Shown: positions 34,109 through 45,900 of the stretch, one piece after another
How positions within the stretch are numbered: the first letter of the stretch is position 1
How the letters are laid out: every line of letters starts with the position of its first letter
Assembly (NCBI GenBank): GCA_013400115.1
Contig: VXBP01001845.1
Location: 708,648 to 772,647 of the forward strand
Reading direction: 5' to 3'
Length of the DNA stretch: 64,000 nucleotides
Source: Rhinopomastus cyanomelas
Taxonomy: Eukaryota > Chordata > Aves > Bucerotiformes > Rhinopomastidae
Program-made: the position numbers and the translations under genes
The notes under the pieces: model-generated
Told to the model about the DNA's origin: nothing
Database searches by the model: none
Seen by the model: the letters and a program-made list of their open reading frames with translations, nothing else

Positions 34109-34894
34109 TCCTGATCACAAGCCTTGGGGACCAGGCAGACATGCAGGCAGCTATTTCATGTCAAACTAGTTGGAGTTTATTGATTCCTCTTGCCTTCGGC
34201 TAATGCACTTTTATTATTATTAATAAATAATCATCATTTTTCCATCAGTGGAGCCTGCACCCAGGAGCCTTAGAAGATTCTAGCACAAGTATTATTAAAA
34301 CTAGAGCTTTCAGAAGGGTTGAACAGCGGCATGGCTCAGTAATCTCACACAGTATGCAACTGGGGAACAAAATATCCCCACCCAAGAATAAGTGATAGAG
34401 CAGCAAGTTGGCTCCTTCACCCAGAGCCACCATTTAAAACCATGTCCTCCCGTTCACGACCACTTCTGCTTTGTTGTCATCCTCATGGATGCAAAGAGTG
34501 TGGGTGGCTCCTGGGGAGCTGCAGCCTGGGCACGCAGGCTCTCGCAGGACCCTGCCCTGGCATGGTGCATGACTCAGTGCACCTGGAGTGCCAGAGGTGC
34601 TGCCCTGTCCTCCTCCTGGCTGGCACTCTCCTTGCAATAGCTGCCCAGACAGCCCCAGTTCTAGGTCCTCTGGCCAGCTGCAGAGCCTGAGCCTAGCTCC
34701 TCCCAGTTTACAAACAGGATTTGTTTCCCAGTCTAGGCAGAAGCATTGCCCAGAGGGATGGTTTCTCCTAGAGGATTGTGTGCATCTGCTTACAGACAGG
34801 CAACACAGCTGGGAAGAAGTCATCACCAAACTCAGAGACAGAGATGGACTTCCAGGCACAGAGTCCTCTGGATGTTAAACTGGGAAATAGTGGC

Positions 34895-35057
34895 TGAAGT
34901 CACTCACAACTTTTTTACTGTGTTGGTCACAAACCACTGGAACAGTCTGCCCAAGGAGGTTGTGGAGATATTCAAGACCCATCTGAATGAAGTCCTGTGT
35001 AGTGGACTCGATGATCCATAAAGGTCCCTTCCAACTCTCACAATTCTGTGATTCAGT
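34895..35057 (+). mobile_element. Old CR1 3' end
   Basis: Diverged plus-orientation CR1 tail: AACAGTCTGCCCAAGGAGGT, AAGGTCCCTTCCAACTCTCA and the terminal ATTCTGTGATTC. It lies about 630 bp upstream of the P450 promoter. Confidence 0.8.
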
Positions 35058-35686
35058 GAAGTGTTTTCAGGGCTACTTTGGGATTATTGGTAGAGGATTT
35101 GGGGAACCAAGATGCAAGTGTCAGCAATGAAAATACTGTATTGTTGTAGAAGGTGATTTTACTAGGGTGGCAGAAAAGCAAAAAGAATCAGAGCTGTCAC
35201 CTGTAAGTGGACCTACTCTCATCTGCAATACCAGATTTGCACATCTTCATGCTACCACTGCTTCAACTCCTCCTTGGTCAGCCTTGTCCTCCCTGAAGAG
35301 CTCCTCGACAGCTTTACTGTGGGCTTTCCCTCCTGCGTCCTGCTTCCTCCATTGCATCACCAGTGGCCCCACTGAGTCCTGCGGCCTGGCGCTGTGACAA
35401 CAACCCGAGAAGGGTCCTGTCCCTTAATTCTGGCCCTGAAATCACAGAGACCACATCATGGCCCATAACACAGACTGTCAATGCAAAACAAACACCTGGT
35501 CCCAGTGCAGATGAAATACGAGCTCCAGATCAAGGAAATCCGTGTTTCAGAACAAAACAGTGGGCTTTATTTGGCAGGAAAAAGAAGTACATCTGGTCTA
35601 AATGGAAGAAAACAAGACCCCTAAATCCTTTTCTCTGTGAGAAGCCACTTCCCCCAGAAGGTGTGTTCAGGCAGTGACAGAAGGGC

Positions 35687-35692
35687 TATAAA
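35687..35692 (+). promoter_or_regulatory. TATA box of the first P450 gene
   Basis: TATAAA in GGCTATAAAGGGACC, 40-45 bp upstream of the ATG at 35732. That spacing implies transcription starting around 35715 and a very short 5' UTR. The assignment is by position and sequence only. Confidence 0.6.
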
Positions 35693-35731
35693 GGGACCCC
35701 AAGATGCTCGTGCCCACATTTTGCTCTAGAC

Positions 35732-35929
35732 ATGGCTGTGCAGAGTCTGCTGCAGTGTGTGGGCTCCAGCTCACTGCTCTGTCTGGCAGCTGGGCTGGCT
35801 GTTCTCCTTTACTTCCTTACCAGCTCGAAGAAGTCCGTTTGCAGTTTGCCTCCTGGGCCACGACCTCTTCCTCTGATCGGAAACTTGAACGTGGTGGACC
35901 TGAAAAAGCCGTTCCAGTCACTGATGGAG
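35732..35929 (+). CDS. CYP2K-like exon 1 (membrane anchor and hinge)
   Basis: 66 codons, phase 0, ending ATGGAG|GTAGGG. It encodes the signal anchor and the proline-rich hinge. It has the same length (198 bp) as exon 1 of the downstream P450. Confidence 0.93.
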
Positions 35930-38900
35930 GTAGGGTCTGAGTGAGCAGGCAGGAGGTAACCGTGCAGTTCCTGAAGTGAGAAATGCAACTAGGGAGATGG
36001 TGTTTGCATTGCTTGGCGGGGAGGAATGGGACATCTGGCATGTAGGCAGCTGGCAGAGTTTATATACAGAAATATAATACAGCCCTTCCTTCACACAAAC
36101 ACAAGTGTAGACCCCCACCTCTTGCGATCAGCTCCATATTGTTCACATTTTGAGTCCTTCACAAGCTTCAGGTAGAAGATTCCACTTGGACTGGTCTGCC
36201 TACAGATTAGGACTACTTGTCTCACTGCAGACAGACCTCTCCCACTGTAGGAAGGAAGAAAGGGAAGAAGGAAGGATGGAAGGCTATCAACCCCACAGCA
36301 GAGAGAATGGTGTCACACACACATTTATTTCCAAAGCTAACTACATCCCTGCAATGCAAACTCTGCTCTGCTTCCTCAGCCCTTCCCCTGCACACACACT
36401 GGCCAGGGTGATTTAAGATTTGATGTGTGGCTTTTATATGTCTAGGTAAACAACCTGCTTCTCTTCTGCAGCTCCATGGATATTTTTAGCTCTAAAAGAG
36501 GTAAAAAAAAAAGACTTAAGAATGTTATAAAGCCAGGCATAATGTTTGTTTCAGAAAGTACCTGCTGTGTTCCAATAGGAAGGTGGAGGCAGTTCAGTGC
36601 GAATTCATATCTGTTCTGGTTGCTGTAGAGATAGCTGAGGTGCCGTGGGTGACCTGTCACAAACCCTGTCTGTGTCCTTACTGGACATTGTGAGTGGGGA
36701 AAGCCAGTCCCCACTAAACTCTTTCATCCACCTGAAGAGCCGCAGTGTGAGGCCAGTACAGGCACTGAAATTCTTCAGCTAGTCATAGAAGAAAGAGCAT
36801 CCTGGGCTGCAAATGCACGGAATTCCTAGAGCAGTCAGGCAGCATTCATCCGCCTTGATTCACAGGGCAGAGAAACATGCAGAGCAAAGTTCTGATGGGC
36901 TTCTGGTCTTGAGTTCCAATCTGATCATAGGTACGTTTGAGGCCTCCAGTAGGCAAGAGCAGCTGTTTTTGGCAGTTATGGGGGATTTTATGGCACGGAT
37001 GTCACTGTGAAAGCCTGAGCTCTCAGGACTGTCACATCCAACACTTGCATGGCTGAGAAAAAAATTGAGTTGACGCCCAGAAGTACTAATGCAAAGGAAT
37101 GACCAAAGGAAGGCCAGGAGGCAGCTGCCATTCCCTGCCCCTGGCTCTGCCACACACTCTGTGAGCTGCCAGGGATGAAAGAACCAGCGCTAATGTTATC
37201 TCCCAAGCCGTCAAATCACTATTTGATGAAAACAAATTCAATTTGTCTGGTGTAATAACAGGAGCTGCTTCTAATCTGAAATTCAATTTTCAGAATGTAC
37301 CCAATGCATAGCAAATGGTAACCCAGGCGCATCGGAAACAAGAAGACATTTGGAGCGGGTGGCTTCCAGTGTATTTAAACCAAGTCTAAAACGCCGAGTG
37401 AATGATTAGATTGTCAAAGCCATCCTTCTGCGTAACATGTTTAATTTGTTATAAAAGCCTGGAGCTCCTGTGACATTATCTACAAGAATGTGCTTCCTAG
37501 TTGGGTTCAGGTTTCTGGTGGTCAGCAAATAATTCCGCGATGATTACACCACTACCCACCTTGCCATAATTAGAGACAAGTGCTGTCCTGAAAGAAAGAG
37601 AGTTATTGTCTGGCTTTGTTTCTGTAGTGTTTGTGGCTTCAGCCTCAAAGCTGTGTGCACGCCTGCTTGCCTCAGGTCAACAGCATTAAAATAAACAAGG
37701 CTGCCTGCTACAGCAGCCCAACAGTAGGATCACTAGGCTGGCCTGTTGCTGCAGAACACCGCAGGAATGCGATGGCACTTTATTGACTTCTCTGATGGAG
37801 CAGTGATAGCAGACACCTTGTTGTGCAAACAGGGTGCAAGCAGAGATGCCGGCAATTGATAGCTGTTGCTCATTAGTTGCGTTACAGCAATGCCTGGAGA
37901 CTTCAGGCAGGGCTGAGAGGCTCCTTTTGGGCTGGAAAACACCTAGGGTGGCTAATGCTAGTGTCTGGGTCCAGATCTGGTTTTGAATGGCCATATTTAT
38001 TCACCTTGACAGCTCTCTAAGATATATGGCAATGTCTTCACTGTGCATTTTGGACCCAGGAAAGCTGTTGTGCTGGCTGGGTATGAAGCCATCAAGGATG
38101 CCTTTTTAAATCATGCTGAAGACTTTGGAGAGAGGGCAGAAATACCCATATTTAGGAAAATGACACAGGGAAATGGTAAGTGACCTCTGAGTTAGTTAAT
38201 TTTTGTAGTCTGTCTATGTGGATTATATTATCGTAGAATAAGATTCTATGAATCTATGATTCTATGATAATAGATTGGATTTTCCAGTCATTCAGGTTGG
38301 AAAAGACCCTTGTGATCATCAAGTCCAACCCATAACCAAGTTCACCACTAGACCAGATCTCTAAGCACCACATCTACATGATTTTTAAACACATCCAGGG
38401 ATGGTGACTCAACCTCCTCCCTGGGCAGCCTCTTCCAATCCCTGACCACTCTTCCAGTAAAAGAAGTTTCCTAAAGCCCAGCCTAACCCTCCCCTGGTGC
38501 AGCTTGAGGCCGGTCCCTCTTGTTCTATCTCTAATGACCTATGAGTAGAGACCAGCACCCACCTCTCTACCATGTCCCTTCAGGCAGTTGTAGAGGGCTA
38601 TAAGGTCTCCTTCCCTCAGCGCCAGCTCCGTCAGCCGCTCCTCACAAGACTTGTTGTCTAGGCCCCTCACCAGCTTCATTGCCGTTCTCTGCACCCACTC
38701 CAGCCCCTCGATGTCTTACATGTTCTCACAGCAGAGAGTATCACTGTCTTCCAGAGTGCTTTTTGTTTCTATAACTGTGTGTCCAGAAGGCCCTCACAAA
38801 CATCTATCAACCACAGGTGACAGAAGGATGTCACTCGCGCCTTTCTCGCAGGCATCATATTCAGCCATGGAGAGCTATGGAAAACGATGAGAAGATTCAC

Positions 38901-41900
38901 CTTGTCCACACTGCGAGATTTTGGAATGGGAAAGAGATCCATTGAGATCCGAATCCTGGAGGAAGTAAACTCCCTGACCAAATATTTTGAATCCTATCAC
39001 GGTGAGTGTCAAGAGTAATCTGGAGATAGAAAACGCGTCTGGCAGAGCAACAGAGCTAAATGAAACGAGCTCTGAGCAAACGGTATCTCATGGTTAACGT
39101 TTAGCGGACGCTGAAGCAGGTTATTAAATCAAGGACTTAAAACCTTGATGCTGAGGTCCCTGTGAAGCACTCACAGGGTGAAGGGTGGTGAATGAGTTTT
39201 TCTTTGGGAGTTCAGGACTACGTTTCCATAGGAAACCAGACTGAAACAGGCATAATCGCACCATCATTGTTTTCATTGCTTGAAATACAGGGAAACCATT
39301 TGATACGAAGATGATACTCAACAGTTCTGTATCCAACGTCATCTGCTCTATATTGTTTGGAGAGAGGTTTGAATATGATGATCCTGTATTTTTAACTTTG
39401 CTGAAGCTGATGAATGAAAATACAAAGCTGTTGGGCTCCCCTACGGTGCAGGTAAGAGCTTGACTTCATGCTTTATCTTTCAGTAGTTTGGGGGGATATC
39501 TGGCTGCCTGTGTTTGTCCTCTTGGCCCCCCCAGCATCTTGCTTCTTGAAGACAAGAACATTATCAGCCAGCCTGTACAGAACATATCTGTGGTTCTGTA
39601 TTAGCAAGGCACAGACTGCCAGGCCTCTGTGGTTTTCCTGTGAAGCTTATTAGCAAAAGAAAAAACCCAAAGGTTCCCGAAAGGAATCCCGAAAGTGCTG
39701 TGCTGAAGCTAACTGGCTTGGAAAATACCACGCTGATGCAGCAGTCTTGTCTGTGTGTGGAGGTGGCTAGTTCAAGCCTCTTCCACTGCCATAGGACGTG
39801 ACATACCTGAGGGATTTCCCTGGAACAAGTACAAAGCTCGCATTTCCATCTTCCACATCTGAAACCCTGTATCCCACCTCCTCCACAGCTGGAAGCCTTG
39901 AGAGAGGATTAAGCTGATGAATTTCCCAAAAGTGATGGCAAGGACTCATGCAGAAGTGTAACAGTGAGGACACTCTATTTCTGCAGCAGTTCACAGCTGC
40001 TGGCCTGTGCAAGTGAATCGGGGGGGAGCTGTGGTCTGAAATGTCGGGTCACAGGACAGGGGACAGCAGGATGACTTGAGATACCAGTATGCGTTCAAAA
40101 TACCAATTAACAGTAACATTTCTCTTGCTTTACAGTTATATAACTTCTACTCATCCCTTGGATTTCTCTCTGGAGCTTCCAGGACTGTGCTAAGAAATAT
40201 CGGTGAACTGAATGCTTTCCTCCAGAAGCTCTTCCAGGAACACAAGAAAGAGTTTAATGAAAATAACTTAACAGGCTTTGTTGATGCCTTTCTGATGAAG
40301 CAAGAGCAGGTACTTTAAAGCTAAATGTTGGAGACTTTCTGTTCCCTTAGGTCTGACTTATTGCTGGGACTGACCATTTGTCAGGGACTGGCAGTTGAGT
40401 GGAAAGAGAACAGCAGTGAGCGGAAGATCACACATAAGGAGGAGATAATCCAAAACCTTCCTGCAAGAATGGGCAATCTATAAACTTCACTGCAGTTACT
40501 AAATTCCAGCTAATCTAGTATCTAGACGACCTGGGACTGCAGATACACTTGGGACCAGCCAGATTCTATACACCCTCGGTCCTGCTGCTAAAATACTAAA
40601 CATTTATTTTGCTAGATAAAGTCTTTTTAAGTCATAAAGAGTGAAAATGTAGACAGAAATGGTGGCAATGCAGTCACACACTGGTATCACTTGCTGTAGA
40701 ACTTACAGCCATGACCTGTATGTTTTGAAGGAATCAAAGAAACCCCACACCATGTTTAGCAACGGAAACCTGATGTTTTCAACCCTGGACCTCTTTGCTG
40801 CTGGGACTGAGACTACTTCTACAACTGTGCGCTGGGGTCTTCTGATGATGATGAAATACCCAGAAATTCAGAGTAAGGCTGAGAAGTCTTCTTGTACAAG
40901 ATCCTGTGGCATGCTTGATGCTTTGGTGGTGGAAGGGAGTGGATTTCATTCAGTGTTGCCTAGAGTAACTACTCTGAGTACTCCGTGAGAGATAACAACC
41001 AGTGACTTTACAAAGGAATTTTATTCAGCTGGATTGCAATAAAGCAGCCCAGCCAAGTGGGAGAGGCCAAGGGCCAGTCTACAGTTACAGTAAAGCTCCC
41101 CCATCGTTATTCCCCTGCAGGCTATGGGCTTGCGTCACCACAGGCCTCTGGAGCTGATTCTGATCTGTTTTCTCTTGGAGGCTATGGGGAAACAAAGGTG
41201 TGTGATCAGAATCAGGCATGGGGTCTACTGCAGTGACTCAAAAATAAACCTGCAAAAACCACACCATGCCCTCACTCCTGCTCTTCCCAGACACTCCGCA
41301 AAGTTCCCTTTTCTTCATCTTGGCTAAACAGGAAGATATTTCAGTTGTAAGGTACCAGGGTTATCAGCATCTTAATCATTTCCTCCCTCCAAGGAAAGAT
41401 TCAGGAAGAAATGAACCAAGTCATTGAACCAGGAGAGCTGCCTAAGTTGGAGGACCGGAAAAAAATGCCGTACACAGACGCAGTGATACACGAAATACAG
41501 AGGTTTGCCAATATTGTGCCGATGGGCGTATCGCGATCAGCTCCTAGAGACGTGAATTTCCGCGGCTACCTCATTCCTAAGGTGAACTCTGAGGCTAGTG
41601 CCTTACACTGCACAGACTTCTGACGGTTTCATTTGAAGCAGACAAGAAGAAAAATATAAGGCATGAGAGGCATCATTTAATCTATCATGTGACCCTTTGT
41701 CCTGGATCCAGGTGGCTTTTGTAAACATACACTGGACTGTGCTGTGTTACAGCTGGGTGAATCCAGAATAACCTGAGAGCTTGACCTGTTGGAGAGTAGT
41801 TTAGGAGAAAGGAACCTGGGTGGTCCTGGTGGACAGCAGGATGACTATGAGCCAGAGGTGTGCTCTTGTGGCCAAGAGGGCCAACAGCATCTTGGGGATG

Positions 41901-42946
41901 GATCAGAAGGGGGCTGGTTAGCAGATCAAGAGAGGTTCTTCTCCCCCTTTACTCTGCCCTGGTGAGACCACACCTGGAGTATTGTGTCCAGTTCTGGGCC
42001 CCTCCGTTCAAGAGGGAGGTGAAGCTGCTGGAGAGAGTCCAGCGTAGGGCAACGAGGATGATGAAGGAGGTGAAGCACCTCCCTTATGAGGAGAGGCTGA
42101 GGGAGCTGGGTCTCTTTAGCTTGGAAAAGAGGAGACTGAGGGGTGACCTCATTAATGTCTATAAATGTCTTACCTGCCCCTTCATGTTAGAAAAAAGAAA
42201 GCAGCCTGCCTTGATTAGGAAGGTGATCTGCTCTCAACAGCTACCTTGAGTTTCTTTGATCCTTTTCAGGGTACAGAGATTATTCCACTGCTGACCTCTG
42301 CTCTGTATGATGAGTTACACTGGAAAACCCCGTATGAGTTCAACCCTTCCCACTTCTTGGATGCCGATGGGAACTTCGTTAAGAGAGAGGCGTTCATTCC
42401 ATTCTCCATAGGTGAGAGGTGTAATGTGTGCACCCCCTGGGACTAGGCCAATGGCAGAGCTCCCACTGATTCCAGTGAAAGTCTGGGACACAGAACATAT
42501 GCTGAGGGATGTCCTTTTCACCACAGCTGTAGGCCACCACCTCTTCCTTGGAAGATCAGGGCGCTGACTGCTATCACATACCTGACAATTTCTGTGGGGT
42601 TGGAGACCAAGTCAGCAGCATCTATAACGTACAGAGAGAAGGAAGGAAAAATTTCCTACCTCAGCAGCTGGATCTTACAGACAGCACGTTCAGTTTAGAA
42701 GGTCTGACACCTGCATTTACAGTCACACTGCTCATCATTCTCTCCTCGTTGTTTTCAGGACGAAGGGCTTGCCTTGGAGAAGGACTGGCCAAAATGGAGC
42801 TCTTCCTCTTCTTTGCGGGCTTGCTCCGCAAATTTGTTTTCCAGCCCCCTCCAGGAGTGGATAGGTCAGAGCTGGATCTTACTGCTGATGTGGGCTTCAC
42901 TTTGACCCCCATGCCTCACCTGGTTTGTGCTGTGTCCTGTGAATGA
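35732..42946 (+). CDS. Cytochrome P450 family 2, CYP2K-like, complete (9 exons)
   Basis: A microsomal haem-thiolate monooxygenase; substrates are unknown. Exons: 35732-35929, 38013-38175, 38852-39001, 39291-39451, 40136-40309, 40731-40872, 41394-41581, 42270-42411, 42759-42946. They join to 501 residues with consensus splice sites and the standard CYP2 nine-exon pattern (150, 142 and 188 bp exons in the usual places). Features in order: hydrophobic ER anchor (about 8-30), hinge LPPGPRPLP (39-47), C-helix WKTMR (W130, R134), I-helix AAGTETTS (305-312), K-helix EIQR (363-366), and haem loop FSIGRRACLG with Cys444. The C-terminus (SELDLTADVGFTLTPMPHLV) resembles the fish CYP2K pattern more than mammalian CYP2W1, so CYP2K-like is my best call; a CYP2W paralogue is the alternative. 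No stop or frameshift is seen. The ATG has a good Kozak context (GACATGG) and a TATA box upstream. Confidence 0.92.
38013..38175 (+). CDS. CYP2K-like exon 2
   Basis: 163 bp, the typical CYP2 exon 2 size. It begins LSKIYGNVFTVHFGPRKAVV and ends TQGN plus one base before GTAAGT. Confidence 0.93.
38231..38720 (-). mobile_element. CR1 LINE of a second subfamily, in P450 intron 2
   Basis: It starts on the plus strand with ATTCTATG-type repeats (ATCTATGATTCTATGATA) and contains AAAGACCCTTGTGATCATCA and CTCCCTGGGCAGCCTCTTCC. It differs consistently from the copies tailed with CACAGAACATTAGGG. It ends about 130 bp before exon 3. Confidence 0.88.
38852..39001 (+). CDS. CYP2K-like exon 3 (C-helix)
   Basis: 150 bp. 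It holds IIFSHGELWKTMRRFTLSTL with the WxxxR motif whose residues contact haem propionates in the family. Confidence 0.94.
39291..39451 (+). CDS. CYP2K-like exon 4
   Basis: 161 bp. It encodes KPFDTKMILNSSVSNVICSI and then LFGERFEYDDP, ending GSPTVQ in phase 0. Confidence 0.93.
40136..40309 (+). CDS. CYP2K-like exon 5
   Basis: 174 bp, 58 codons, from LYNFYSSLGFLSGASRTVLR to FVDAFLMKQEQ. The VDAFL block before the donor is conserved in CYP2. Confidence 0.93.
40731..40872 (+). CDS. CYP2K-like exon 6 (I-helix)
   Basis: 142 bp. It contains STLDLFAAGTETTSTTVRWG, the oxygen-activating I-helix with its AGTET core, and MMKYPEIQ. Confidence 0.94.
41394..41581 (+). CDS. CYP2K-like exon 7 (K-helix)
   Basis: 188 bp. 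It holds KMPYTDAVIHEIQRFANIVP with ExxR at 363-366 and ends FRGYLIPK. Confidence 0.94.
41776..42176 (+). mobile_element. CR1 ORF2 C-terminal fragment lacking its 3' end, in P450 intron 7
   Basis: The sense frame from about 41860 to 42177 is open and encodes the CR1 reverse-transcriptase protein tail (VRPHLEYCVQFWAPP, LLERVQRRATRMMKEV, PYEERLRELGLFSLEKRRLR). The element breaks off at ATTAATGTCTATAAATGTCT, so the last part of ORF2 and the 3' UTR with its repeats are absent. It lies about 90 bp upstream of exon 8. Confidence 0.9.
42270..42411 (+). CDS. CYP2K-like exon 8
   Basis: 142 bp, from GTEIIPLLTSALYDELHWKT to GNFVKREAFIPFSI. It carries the first half of the haem-binding loop, split by intron 8. 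Confidence 0.94.
42759..42946 (+). CDS. CYP2K-like exon 9 (haem cysteine)
   Basis: 188 bp including TGA at 42944-42946. It starts GRRACLGEGLAKMELFLFFA with the axial cysteine (Cys444) and ends PHLVCAVSCE. Confidence 0.95.
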
Positions 42947-45900
42947 ACAAACAGCATTGACTTAGAGTAGTGAACACTTCAAGCTTGAAAGCAAGTCTAG
43001 TTCCAGGGAGGAAAAGCTGTCTGTACCTGAGCTTTAGGGAAAGGAAGACCCCATGCACTTCTATTTTTCTTATACTCACGCCACTCTTTCTGGTAGCTCT
43101 TGCCGTGTCTGTGACCCTTCAGACACCCCTGAGTACTGCTCTCAGAAACAGTGTGATTCATGCCCTGAACAGCCCATCAGAGATGCATTTTTCAGGGCTG
43201 TTTGTAAGAATGAAATGGCTCCAAGCCTCTTCTATCGAAGTAACCCATCAGGGCTTTCTCTGAGAGCCTCCATGGGGGATTTCTCAGCTCAAAGTCCAAG
43301 CTCTACAGCAGAACCTATTATCAGTGGCCCAGCTGGGGACAACAGACATTTAATGGACCTAGAAATCTCCCCAGGACGGTTGTTCAGTTGAGCCTCAGAC
43401 TGAACTTCCATTGTGTGATACAACCCACCTTATCTTTATTACAGAGTCCTAGACATGAGGGTGTAACATGGGCTGATGCCAAAAGCCATGCATGGGACAG
43501 TTATCAGAAAACATCTAAGTGGTTTGGGAAGTGGGTTCATTCCAACTCACGTTGGGCGCTTTATGCTGAAGAGCCAGTTTATGATGGGCCCAATCCAGCA
43601 GCTTTCTGCTGCGGCTAGGAAAGGCACTTCTACCACTCCCTCACCTCTCCTGGCTACCTGCTGGCTCTTGCACTTGTCTGATCCCTTAGTGGGCCATCTT
43701 AGATTCCTAAACCGGCAGGAAATGACCAGCCAAAGAAAGAGAAGAGGACTGAATCAGTGTGGCTAATGCTGGACCCGACCTAAGGCAGTGTGAGGATCAT
43801 GCAGCTCGGGACTAGGCGGCAGGACTGACACCAGAGAGCTCTGAATGGCTCAGTCCTCTTCTCCACGTGCACCTTAGGAGCTGTAGATCCTAAGATAGAT
43901 CATCTCTAGATGGTCTGTCTCTAGATAGGTAATTTCTACCTACCACAGAGAAAAAGAAGATCTTTTCAGTAGATGAGTCAATTGCCATGAGGTCTGAATT
44001 TCTCACTCTCTCCACTGACTGCAGGGGGAACCATCATCCACAGGCTCCTAATTCAAACTTCAGTCTCAGGTGTCAGGAAGAATAGGGACTGAACATGGGG
44101 CTTCAACTCTTTAGAGAACACTGTTGTCTGCCTTCAGCTCTACAGAAGATGCGCAGCTCCTTCCTCTCTTGATGCTCCTTGTGTCAGGGGTAGGCAGCAA
44201 GGTCTCCAGGCAAGGTGCCAGATCAGCCTGCGCTGCTGAGCAGATGCCACTGCCATGGGCTCCCATGGAATCACATGTGCTCAGTACACAGCAGGGAAGG
44301 GCCGTCGCAGTAAGAACTGCAAGTGGAACGTTGTGGCTTCTAAAAAGAGCTTTGGCCACTTGCGTAGGGAAGCCAAGTCAGAAATTCAGAGCTGATAATG
44401 CTCACGTTCTGCCTGGAGAGATGCTGCATCGCCATTGAAGCTAATGGGATTTTTAATGTAGTCACTGTGAAAATAGATGTAAAACTGATAACGGAGTCTG
44501 GAAGGAGAAGCAGGTTAGACTTTGTTACCGAGTCACTCACTTGTACCATTAACTTGACATACGGGGGTCACTGTAGAAAACTGGTGACACCCCAGAGACT
44601 GTGGCTGTCCTAAAGCAGCTGTTTGATTACTATGACTAGTGATTTATTCCACGTAGCAGCCATTAGGAGTCGGAACAGCTTGCTGTGCCTGCAAGGCTAC
44701 GCTCAGTGAGGGCCATGTGTGAAATCTGAACGGTGGTGCAGGTACCGGAGAGGAGGCTGCTTCGCGTGCGGTAGAAGAGGCACAAAACCACATGTGGGTC
44801 AAGCAGTGCGTGAGTGAGTCAGTGAAGATGCTTTTGTGTTGGTTTGGAGGCAGAGGAGGCAGGTTAGCATGGAAAGGAAAAAGGAAGAAACAGAAGGTTA
44901 CAGAGACTGAGGGGGCAGTTATGGTAAATCTGTAACATAACCCAAAAGTTCCTGTTATCTAAAGCTCACCTGTGCTGTCAGTGAAGGGTAAGGAAAGAGG
45001 AAGATAGTATGAATGGACATCAAAATAGTTCAGTCAAGACACTGACTCTTCATGCCAGCTTTAGTTCACGCCGCTAAAGGCAGCACTCTGACAGTGGTAC
45101 TGCACCTTCCACATCACTATTGTGGGGCCAGCTCCAGCTCCTCACTGCTGCTGAAGGAGTTTGCTTGGCAAGCTGTGGCACAAGAAAGCCTTCACTGCTA
45201 CACTTGCTTGCGTTTGCTTTGCTGTTGCACTATTTGCAGTCCAACTCCTGCAAGTCTGACCTTATTTCCTTGTAATAAATACATGCTTTGCTCTGTTGAT
45301 TTTGATCTAGCTGGTGGCGCAGGATGAAGTTGATTTTTGGGTCAGACAGATCCTTGGGCAACATGCAGCTAGAACACAGTTAGCAATGGAAAGAGCTAGC
45401 AATAGTCGTAGCCACGGATGGCTCAAAGGAAAGAACAGAATGTCTAACTCCAGAAAATCACAGCTGTAGTCTGAGACAGGACATGTTCTGGATGTCTCTT
45501 TGATGTGGCCCCTCACGGTGATTCCCGTAGCTCCTGCCCTTGCTTAAAAGGAACTCATCATGGTAAAACCCAGCAGGAGTCACCCAAACCTGTGGTCCTG
45601 GATTCACCACCAGTCAAGAACAGGACTGGCAGGAGAGGCGCAGAGATTTTGGGTGATTTAAGTTCATTTAAATGATATAGGGCTGGTGATTTACTGGCTG
45701 GATCTCCTCAGGCTGGGTAAGTGGCAGCACAGTGGCTGCATTTAAGGGGTTGGTGGAGATGCCCATGATAAAAGGAGACTGAGGGGTGACCTCATTAATG
45801 TCTACAAATATTTGAAGGGTGCGTGTCAGGAGGATGGAGCCAGGCTCTTACCAATGTCATCTAGTGATAGGACAAGGGGCAATGGCTGTAAGCTGGAACA

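Larger units (their letters stand above)
28250..35680. other. Intergenic region between COX19 promoter and first P450 gene
   Basis: About 7.4 kb without a recognised gene. It holds CR1 fragments at 28328-28488, 29782-30050, 33511-34108 and 34895-35057, a 22-bp tandem repeat near 30800 and an ATT-rich tract at about 34200-34226. The AT-rich stretch 29160-29460 has no repeat signature and could be regulatory, without specific evidence. Open frames at 31513-32270 look like chance. Confidence 0.65.

Noticed and set aside
41860..42249. 129-codon plus-strand frame that could be taken for a host gene
   Set aside because: The protein is the CR1 ORF2 C-terminal region, so it is listed as a mobile element.
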